Shown: positions 1 through 4,465 of the stretch, piece by piece
How the letters are laid out: every line of letters begins with the position of its first letter
How positions within the stretch are numbered: position 1 is the first letter of the stretch
Origin: Chlorobiota bacterium
GTDB taxonomy: Bacteria > Bacteroidota > Bacteroidia > Bacteroidales > F082
Assembly (NCBI GenBank): GCA_030619415.1
Contig: JAUXBM010000123.1
Location: forward strand, 1-5,910
Length of the DNA: 5,910 nucleotides
Direction: 5' to 3'
The notes under the pieces: model-generated
What the model saw: the letters and a program-made list of their open reading frames with translations, nothing else
Databases searched by the model: none
What the model was told of the DNA's origin: nothing
Made by a program: the position numbers and the translations under genes

Positions 1-267
1 ATCGTTACCAAAGCAAACATTATTGTGGGTACGACGAACAACAATGCAGCGATCTGTATGTCGCTCAAAAAAGCAGCACAAGGTTTGATAAAGAAAAACG
101 AAAAGGTGACAAATGGCATCCTGAACATGATTGAAATGGCTTTCAGGGCATACGATCCCTGTTTCTCGTGCGCAACGCATGCCCGCACCGGTGAAATGCC
201 CATGGTCGTCAACATCAGGAAACCATCAGGGGAGATCATTCAGACCTTGACGAGAGAGAGGCAATAA
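1..267 (+). CDS. [NiFe]-hydrogenase large subunit, group 3 (Mvh/HoxH-like), 3' end
   Basis: This is the C-terminal 88 residues of a nickel-iron hydrogenase large (catalytic) subunit. The reading frame is open from the first base, so the gene starts upstream of the window. The diagnostic motif DPCFSCATH is encoded at 154-180. In this family its two cysteines ligate the Ni-Fe centre, and the precursor is cut after the final His. Here a 28-residue tail beginning ARTGEMPM follows that His, so the protein is made as an unprocessed precursor. The preceding 'NNNAAICMSLKKAA' and 'MIEMAFRAYDPC' stretches resemble group 3 enzymes (cytoplasmic, Mvh or bidirectional type) more than membrane uptake enzymes, whose last motif is usually DPCxxCxVH. 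The electron-transfer subunits are presumably upstream. A maturation protease lies two genes downstream, which fits. The family call is firm; the exact subgroup (3c versus 3d or 3b) is inference from a short fragment. Confidence 0.93.
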   Translation: MVTKANIIVGTTNNNAAICMSLKKAAQGLIKKNEKVTNGILNMIEMAFRAYDPCFSCATHARTGEMPMVVNIRKPSGEIIQTLTRERQ

Positions 268-345
268 TGTTATGAGACTGGGCCCGGGAACTCTGAGAAA
301 CTGAGAACTTATTGGATCCTTGATACTGGATTTTGGGCGGGGGCA

Positions 346-401
346 GACCTGCAAGCTTGCCTGATTACGAACGATAGTGAGTAATCAGATGCTGGCAGGT
401 C
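346..401. repeat. Two-part palindrome (REP-like hairpin) in the hydrogenase spacer
   Basis: The 192-bp spacer between the hydrogenase and the cysteine-rich gene has no credible ORF but holds a clear stem-loop. The outer arms are GACCTGC (346-352) and GCAGGTC (395-401), and the inner arms are CTGATTAC (361-368) and GTAATCAG (381-388). Both pairs match perfectly, around a 12-nt loop (369-380). Between the arm pairs is an asymmetric internal loop that includes the self-complementary GCAAGCTTGC at 351-360. No T-run follows, so it is unlikely to be an intrinsic terminator. A REP-type interspersed palindrome or an mRNA processing/stability hairpin is the simplest reading. Upstream (about 310-333) there are short GGATCC/GATACT/GGAT near-repeats of low complexity. 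Confidence 0.6.
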
Positions 402-420
402 GAAGGGGTTGGATTAGTGA

Positions 421-452
421 TTTGCATTGAGTAGCCTTTTTTCGTAATTTCG
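421..452 (+). promoter_or_regulatory. Possible Bacteroidota promoter before the cysteine-rich gene
   Basis: TTTG at 421-424 is followed after 20 nt by TAATTTCG at 445-452. The Bacteroidota consensus is TTTG, about 19-21 nt, then TAnnTTTG, so the -33 box and spacing fit and the -7 box has one mismatch. Transcription would start almost at the ATG at 460, giving a very short leader. This would let the downstream genes be expressed independently of the hydrogenase operon. Confidence 0.35.
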
Positions 453-459
453 AAGAGCC

Positions 460-933
460 ATGAAAAGATTTGATAAAAAAGGGATGATGATCTATCCCAA
501 CCCGCTCAGGGATCAGAAAGTCCTGCAAAAGGAAGAAATCCTTGTCATAAAAGAATGTTATTGTCCGAATGGCCATTCCCTCATCAGCAGCCGTGTAATG
601 TTTAATGAGTTCGAGGGACTTGTCTTTAAAGTGAAAAGAAGCGATAAGGAAGGCCTAGTAGCATTGACGCCTGTTCTTGGCAATAAAAGCAGAATTACCA
701 TTGATGTCGATTTGAAGGATGGCGAAATCTGGAAAATTTTCTGTCCCGAATGCGACATTGCTTTGCCCTATTACACCAAATGCGAATGCGGAGCCGATCT
801 TACCACTTTTTTTACAAACAACAAAGCTGATTACGGAAGCATTCTGGGCCTGTGCAACAGGGTAGGCTGTTATCATGCAACCATTCGTCATGGCGATGAA
901 TTGTTAACGAAGTCAATGCTTGAAGCGCTTTAA
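460..933 (+). CDS. Unrecognised cysteine-rich (zinc-ribbon-like) protein of the hydrogenase cluster
   Basis: I do not recognise this 157-aa protein as a named family. It has eight cysteines grouped as metal-site pairs: C33/C35 (followed by H39 in CPNGH), C95/C98 (CPEC), C108/C110 (CECG) and C132/C137, with H139 and H144 close by. The CPEC-x9-CEC block at 95-110 looks like a zinc ribbon or rubredoxin-like knuckle. Residues 45-90, between the first two clusters, look like a small beta-rich segment (alternating hydrophobics, 'ITIDVDLKDGEIWKIF'). There is no signal peptide or membrane segment, so it should be cytoplasmic. It lies between the hydrogenase large subunit and the hydrogenase maturation protease, on the same strand. 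That suggests an accessory role in hydrogenase assembly or nickel/electron handling, but this is guilt by association only. It is not HypA: the N-terminal MHE nickel motif is missing. ATG 460 is the first start in the frame and has no Shine-Dalgarno. Confidence 0.75.
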   Translation: MKRFDKKGMMIYPNPLRDQKVLQKEEILVIKECYCPNGHSLISSRVMFNEFEGLVFKVKRSDKEGLVALTPVLGNKSRITIDVDLKDGEIWKIFCPECDIALPYYTKCECGADLTTFFTNNKADYGSILGLCNRVGCYHATIRHGDELLTKSMLEAL

Positions 934-954
934 CTTCTTTTATAAAAAATAAAA

Positions 955-1006
955 GCCGCGAATTCGCTACTAATTAACAAATAAAAATCATTCGCGCATT
1001 AGCGGC
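955..1006. repeat. Imperfect palindromic repeat (REP-like) between cysteine-rich and protease genes
   Basis: The left arm GCCGCGAATTCGC (955-967) pairs with the right arm GCGCATTAGCGGC (994-1006) at 11 of 13 positions, around a 26-nt A/T-rich centre containing AATTAACAAATAAAAAT. The architecture resembles interspersed palindromes I recall from Bacteroidota genomes, of the type 'CCACGAATTCACGAATTAACA...TTCGTGGC'; that resemblance is from memory and not searched. No T-run follows the right arm, so a terminator is unlikely on the + strand. It occupies much of the 116-bp spacer and could act as an mRNA hairpin separating the two coding regions. Confidence 0.55.
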
Positions 1007-1049
1007 CATTAATGAAGTTTATGAATCATCAATCCAAGCCCATCAGTAA

Positions 1050-1511
1050 ATGAAGAAAAACCTTATCCTGGGAATTGGAAGCGAAATTTTATCGGATGAA
1101 GGAATTGTATTGATGCTCATCGATGACCTTAAAAATGAATTTGAAGAAAGGACAGATTTTACCACGGAATTAACCGGCAGCCTTGACCTGATCAATGAAA
1201 TTGATGGATACGAAAACCTGCTGATTCTTGATACAATTAAATCAGTAAACGGTGAACCGGGTGCAGTAAATGACTTTGACCTGGATGACTACCGGCCGAC
1301 AATGCACCTCGAAAACTTTCATGATTCATCTTTGCCCGTCACCATCGCTTTGGGAAGAAAACTGGGTTACGATCTTCCAAAAAGGATTCACATCATCACG
1401 GTAGAAATTTCAGATAATATAACAATCAGCGATAAATTGTCTTCTCAATTATCCAATAAATACAACTCCATTTACCGTAAAATAAGGCATCTGGTTGAAC
1501 AGCAATTTTAG
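1050..1511 (+). CDS. [NiFe]-hydrogenase maturation endopeptidase (HycI/HyaD family)
   Basis: This is a 153-aa cytoplasmic protease that matures hydrogenase large subunits by cutting the C-terminal tail after the His of DPCxxCxxH once nickel is in place. The N-terminal family motif is visible as ILGIGSEILSDEGI (residues 6-19; the usual form is GxGN.L..D[DE]G.G). The three residues that bind nickel in HybD/HycI-type proteases are all accounted for: E17 in SDEG, D61 in LLILDTIK, and H91 in ENFHDSSLP. The length matches the family (about 150-160 aa). Deviations are Ser instead of Asn in GxGN and Val in place of the second Gly in DEGIG. The likely substrate is the large subunit ending at 267, whose 28-residue tail is intact. 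The gene is on the same strand, 116 bp after the cysteine-rich gene. ATG 1050 is well placed before the first beta strand and has no Shine-Dalgarno, as is usual in Bacteroidota. Confidence 0.9.
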   Translation: MKKNLILGIGSEILSDEGIVLMLIDDLKNEFEERTDFTTELTGSLDLINEIDGYENLLILDTIKSVNGEPGAVNDFDLDDYRPTMHLENFHDSSLPVTIALGRKLGYDLPKRIHIITVEISDNITISDKLSSQLSNKYNSIYRKIRHLVEQQF

Positions 1512-1579
1512 AACTTCCCTTACTTTCTGTTTGTAAATTACGGTGGAATTTCATTGATTTCTAAAGTTTTAAGAAAAAA

Positions 1580-1614
1580 TTAACATATGCATATAAACAG
1601 AAGGTTTAGTTTTG
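1580..1614 (+). promoter_or_regulatory. Promoter of the NHLP-like gene, with an adjacent 10-bp palindrome
   Basis: TAGTTTTG at 1607-1614 is an exact match to the Bacteroidota -7 consensus TAnnTTTG. The -33 element is weak (TTAAC at 1580-1584, slightly long spacing). Transcription would begin near 1620 and leave a leader of about 40 nt before ATG 1660. The perfect palindrome ATATGCATAT at 1585-1594 sits inside the spacer and could be a regulator site, though it is short. Upstream, 1512-1579 holds nothing else that I can see. Confidence 0.55.
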
Positions 1615-1659
1615 TGGCGAATAATCAATATTTACCACTCTTAACCAAAATTTTACACT

Positions 1660-1944
1660 ATGTCAACATTAGATAACAAACAAAGAATGGCCGATATCGT
1701 TAAAGAGCTCTGGAAAGATAAAACCGGATCGGAATTGGCAACATTGAAAAAGAACCCTCATGAATACCTTAGGAGGAGGGGCGTGACACCTCCATCAAAT
1801 AATGACGTTCAAATCATTTTAGAAGGAAAAGGAAAACTTCATCTGTATTTACCGGTTGGGCCGGATGATGCCCATACGATTCCTGATGCAGATTTGAAGG
1901 TGCGGGCAGCCAAGAGTTTGAGTGCCTCGAAAGAAATGTTTTAA
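1660..1944 (+). CDS. NHLP-like (nitrile-hydratase-leader-type) small protein, candidate RiPP precursor
   Basis: This 94-aa protein follows the layout of nitrile-hydratase-like leader peptides (NHLP), the leaders of proteusin-type ribosomal natural products. Residues 9-18 form an amphipathic helix ending in Trp (RMADIVKELW, compare family 'LIAKAW'). Next are a second helix and the turn 'LKKNPHEYLRRRGVTPP' (29-45; compare 'L..dP...L...G...P'), then two strands, 'DVQIILEGKGKLHLYLP' (49-65; compare 'V.VVE.....HLVLP'). The stretch TIPDADL (73-79) resembles the 'LSDeeLe' that normally precedes the VAGG cleavage site. Here the double-Gly is absent: the protein ends KVRAAKSLSASKEMF, with no Cys and few Ser/Thr. 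The core would therefore be short and cleaved differently, or the protein may work whole. It has no Shine-Dalgarno, has its own promoter, and is followed by a strong terminator and then a JmjC oxygenase. The leader-fold resemblance is judged by eye; the RiPP role is inference. Confidence 0.72.
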   Translation: MSTLDNKQRMADIVKELWKDKTGSELATLKKNPHEYLRRRGVTPPSNNDVQIILEGKGKLHLYLPVGPDDAHTIPDADLKVRAAKSLSASKEMF

Positions 1945-1965
1945 AAAATATTTGTTTTTACAACG

Positions 1966-1997
1966 AAAGCTGTCATTTCCAATGGCAGCTTTTTTTA
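1966..1997 (+). terminator. Intrinsic terminator between the NHLP-like gene and the oxygenase gene
   Basis: The arms AAAGCTGTCATT (1966-1977) and AATGGCAGCTTT (1981-1992) pair over 12 positions, 11 Watson-Crick and one G-T wobble, with a 3-nt loop (TCC). They run into a T-tract at 1990-1996. It begins 21 bp after the stop of the small gene and ends about 26 bp before the next start. As an attenuator it would make the small protein's mRNA far more abundant than the downstream enzyme's mRNA. Confidence 0.88.
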
Positions 1998-2003
1998 TTT
2001 TTG
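1996..2003 (+). promoter_or_regulatory. Possible -7 box inside the terminator tail
   Basis: TATTTTTG at 1996-2003 matches the Bacteroidota -7 consensus TAnnTTTG and overlaps the T-tail of the preceding terminator. Transcription would start near 2010, about 13 nt before the oxygenase ATG at 2023. No convincing TTTG -33 element is at the right distance, and T-rich tails match this motif easily, so this is weak. Confidence 0.3.
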
Positions 2004-2022
2004 GTAATCCTACCGCAAGCCA

Positions 2023-3222
2023 ATGGAAAAAGCCAGGTCCCCCCAATTTGAAAAACTCATAAATCCACTTAGTCCTAACATTTTTTGGGCTGATATTTTT
2101 GAAAAGAAAGATTGTTTCTTCGAAAGCGAAACGGTTAAACTTGATTTCGATCTTGTGAAATTCGAAAACCTTTTATGGGCTTTTGAAGAAGTGCTCGACA
2201 AAAAAGTTCAGTTAAACCATCAAGGCAACAATATTGAGTTGCACAGAAAAACCGAGGGAAAGGATTGGTTCAGTACCTGCCTGGATAAATACCATGAAGG
2301 GGCAACAATCATTTTCAATGGCATTGATGAAATTGATACTGATACGGCCCGGTATGCAAGGGCAATTGATAAAGTGTTCAACGGAAAAACAACAGTGAAT
2401 GCTTTTTTAACGCCACCCGGGTCACATGGTTTTTTACCCCATTTTGATACGCATGACGTATTCATATTACAAACAGATGGTGAAAAACATTGGGAGCTGT
2501 TTCAGAAGGAAATCGAATTGCCCATCGACCGGCAAATGTATCTGATTGATCAGGAAAAACTTGGCGAAAAGCAAACGAGCTGTCATTTAACCAAAAACAA
2601 TGTCCTTTATATCCCACGGGGTAAGGTACATAGCGCGTTTACAACCGATACTTATTCGTTGCATCTTACAATTGGCGTCAGGCCACCTTTGGCTGCCGAT
2701 TATTACAAATCATTGCTTGAAGTTGCTACCGAAAACAATGCGGATTTCCGCAGAAGTGTTCAATATTCCGAAGGAACATTTGCAGCAGCCCAACGAAAGC
2801 GTTTATTAAAAAACATAGCGGATATCGAAAAAGAAGCTGCTACGAGTGAGCTGATTCAGAATAAAATGGATATAAAATTTGTATCAGGCATTAAGCCACT
2901 TCCTGGTTTTCATTTGAAAGGCATTCATGAAGCGAACCAAATTGTTCCGGAAACCCGTGTTGAGAAAGCTGTTGAATCATTTGCCCTTTCCGAAGATGGA
3001 GACAGGATAAACTTGTACTATCCCGGAGCGGGATTGGCAGGTGGCGAAAATATTCAGCCAGGATATTTCTCTTTGCCTGCTGCTGCGAAACAGGCAATGG
3101 ATTTTATTTTACAGAATGAAAAGCATTTTACGCCCAACGATCTGCCGGCGATCTATCCAGAGGAAACCCGTCTGGCGATCATTAAAAGGTTGGTTGTAGA
3201 AGGCTTTTTGAAAATTTATTAG
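2023..3222 (+). CDS. JmjC/cupin Fe(II)/2-oxoglutarate oxygenase (ROXA/YcfD-like)
   Basis: This is a 399-aa cytoplasmic protein of the JmjC-cupin group that includes the ribosomal-protein hydroxylase YcfD/ROXA. These enzymes hydroxylate protein or peptide side chains using Fe(II), O2 and 2-oxoglutarate. The N-terminal 'NIFWADIFEKKDCFF' (19-33) resembles the family's 'F...yw.kkP'. The iron site is visible as H140-F-D142 in 'LPHFDTHDVFILQTDGEKHWELF', with the distal His H203 in 'LYIPRGKVHSAFTT'. The GEKHW segment at 153-157 is also typical. After the cupin come a helical linker (about 223-285) and a C-terminal region (about 286-399). Its last part, 'DLPAIYPEETRLAIIKRLVVEGFLKIY', looks like the winged-helix end of ROXA-type proteins. 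It follows the NHLP-like gene and terminator on the same strand. It might act on that peptide, which is inference; a ribosomal or other protein substrate is the alternative. It converges on the muramidase gene with 8 bp between stops. Confidence 0.85.
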   Translation: MEKARSPQFEKLINPLSPNIFWADIFEKKDCFFESETVKLDFDLVKFENLLWAFEEVLDKKVQLNHQGNNIELHRKTEGKDWFSTCLDKYHEGATIIFNGIDEIDTDTARYARAIDKVFNGKTTVNAFLTPPGSHGFLPHFDTHDVFILQTDGEKHWELFQKEIELPIDRQMYLIDQEKLGEKQTSCHLTKNNVLYIPRGKVHSAFTTDTYSLHLTIGVRPPLAADYYKSLLEVATENNADFRRSVQYSEGTFAAAQRKRLLKNIADIEKEAATSELIQNKMDIKFVSGIKPLPGFHLKGIHEANQIVPETRVEKAVESFALSEDGDRINLYYPGAGLAGGENIQPGYFSLPAAAKQAMDFILQNEKHFTPNDLPAIYPEETRLAIIKRLVVEGFLKIY

Positions 3223-3230
3223 CATCAGAA

Positions 3231-4454
3231 TCAATCGTACAAAAGATACTTTTCCCGAATCTTATTGAAAGTCCTTAAATCCTCTTTCCAGCTTTCCCTG
3301 ATTTCTTCTTCGGTTGCACCGGCTTCAATCTGTTTCCTCAGTTTGTCAGTTCCGGCCAGCGTATCAAAATAACTGATAAAAAAATCATTTTTTCCTGATA
3401 ACAATTGGTATGAATTGATCAGCCAGCTTAGGTTGAGTTGCTGATCATTGTGCCTGAAATTGTTTGCATAGCCTCTTAAATTCTGACCAAAACAGTGTTC
3501 GTCTTTTAATTTCGGATTTACAGAAGTTCCCTCTATACTCCTCGGTGTAAATGAAAAACTTCCGTGAGGAAAGTCAGGATGTCCGTAAATCTGGAAAGGA
3601 TAATCTGTGCCGCGGCCTTCACTTACAATGGTGCCTTCAAAAAAACAGAGGGATGGATATAAATAGATCGATTCCCAATTTGGCAGGTTGGGAGAGGGGC
3701 TAACCGGCAATGTCACAAGCATATTGTGCTGATAGTTTTCCAGCCGGATAAGCTGCAGATCACATTGCACCTCATTTATTAACCATTTCTCACCATTTAC
3801 CATTAAAGCATATTCCCCTATTGTCATTCCATAAACAACAGGCACAGGATGCATTCCGACAAAAGAGGAAAATGCCGGTTCAAGTACAGGCCCGTCAACA
3901 TAAAATCCGTTGGGGTTCGGACGGTCGAGCAGGATTACTGAAATACTGTTTTCCGCACAAGCTTCCATCACGTAAGTCAATGTTGAAATGTAGGTATAAA
4001 ACCGGGTGCCGACATCCTGTAAATCGAAAAGGACAATGTCAATGGTAGCGAGGTCTTCAGCAGTGGGTTTTTTATGCTTGCCGTACAGTGAAATAACAGG
4101 AAGTCCGGTTTTTGAATCGATATTACTACCTACCATTTCCCCTGCTTCCGATTGTCCCCGAAAACCATGTTCCGGACTAAATATTTTTATAATGTTTACC
4201 TTCCTTTTCAGCAGGGAGTCGACTAGGTGGGTATTTCCAATTTGAGAAGCATGATTTGTCACAATAGCCACTCTTTTTCCTGTAATGATCGGCAGATAGC
4301 CATCCATATTTTGTGAGCCCGTTTTGATTTTGGAGAAGGATATTCGCTCAACTTTGGTTTGTTGAGAAAATCCTGTATAACAAGCAAGCAATAAAATGAA
4401 AAGGATATGGAAGCTCCTTAACTTCAGGAAATATGGTTTTACTAAATTTGTCAA
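3231..4454 (-). CDS. namZ: Exo-beta-N-acetylmuramidase NamZ family (DUF1343, GH171), secreted
   Basis: DUF1343/NamZ proteins release N-acetylmuramic acid from peptidoglycan fragments during cell-wall turnover and recovery. Numbering here is from the TTG at 4454 (407 aa), close to the usual length. Visible signature blocks are VAIVTNHAS (62-70), FSPEHGFRG (92-100), FDLQDVGTRFYTY (143-155), LLDRPNPNG (175-183), HPVPVVYGMTIGE (202-214), SPNLPNWESIYLYPSLCFFE (254-273) and EGRGTDYPFQIYG (279-291). An N-terminal signal peptide (about residues 10-30, LRSFHILFILLLACYTGFSQ) predicts export. Cleavage after the FSQ region by signal peptidase I is more likely than lipidation, though LLAC resembles a lipobox. 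The start is uncertain: the only in-frame ATG (4547) would add 31 non-signal residues and run deep into the divergent permease gene. TTG 4454 fits the signal peptide; CTG 4427, giving MKLRSFHIL, fits even better but is a rare codon. No amino-sugar transporter or MurNAc catabolic gene is adjacent. Confidence 0.88.
   Translation of the reverse strand: MTNLVKPYFLKLRSFHILFILLLACYTGFSQQTKVERISFSKIKTGSQNMDGYLPIITGKRVAIVTNHASQIGNTHLVDSLLKRKVNIIKIFSPEHGFRGQSEAGEMVGSNIDSKTGLPVISLYGKHKKPTAEDLATIDIVLFDLQDVGTRFYTYISTLTYVMEACAENSISVILLDRPNPNGFYVDGPVLEPAFSSFVGMHPVPVVYGMTIGEYALMVNGEKWLINEVQCDLQLIRLENYQHNMLVTLPVSPSPNLPNWESIYLYPSLCFFEGTIVSEGRGTDYPFQIYGHPDFPHGSFSFTPRSIEGTSVNPKLKDEHCFGQNLRGYANNFRHNDQQLNLSWLINSYQLLSGKNDFFISYFDTLAGTDKLRKQIEAGATEEEIRESWKEDLRTFNKIREKYLLYD
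4418..4450 (+). promoter_or_regulatory. Promoter of the ABC permease gene
   Basis: TAAATTTG at 4443-4450 matches the -7 consensus TAnnTTTG exactly, and a weak -33 candidate TTAAC lies at 4418-4422 with a 20-nt spacer. Transcription would start near 4457. That is after the ATG at 4433 but before the TTG at 4466, which favours TTG 4466 as the real permease start. The element lies inside or at the edge of the signal-peptide coding region of the opposite-strand muramidase gene. Confidence 0.5.
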
Positions 4455-4465
4455 AACTTTTGCAT

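Noticed and set aside
25..267. Independent small gene starting at GTG 25
   Set aside because: The frame is open to base 1 and encodes family-typical residues upstream; it is the end of a longer hydrogenase gene.
341..401. Possible riboswitch upstream of the cysteine-rich gene
   Set aside because: There is only a single two-part hairpin, with no recognisable aptamer core (cobalamin, Ni/Co, Moco or others) and no expression platform.
460..933. HypA nickel-insertion factor
   Set aside because: It lacks the N-terminal Met-His-Glu nickel motif, and its cysteine spacing does not follow the HypA CxxC-x12-13-CxxC zinc site.
955..1006. Intrinsic terminator after the cysteine-rich gene
   Set aside because: No T-run follows the right arm on the + strand, and the loop is long (26 nt).
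2220..2465. Reverse-strand ORF of 81 codons within the oxygenase gene
   Set aside because: It is a shadow of a well-supported coding frame, with no recognisable domain and no promoter of its own.
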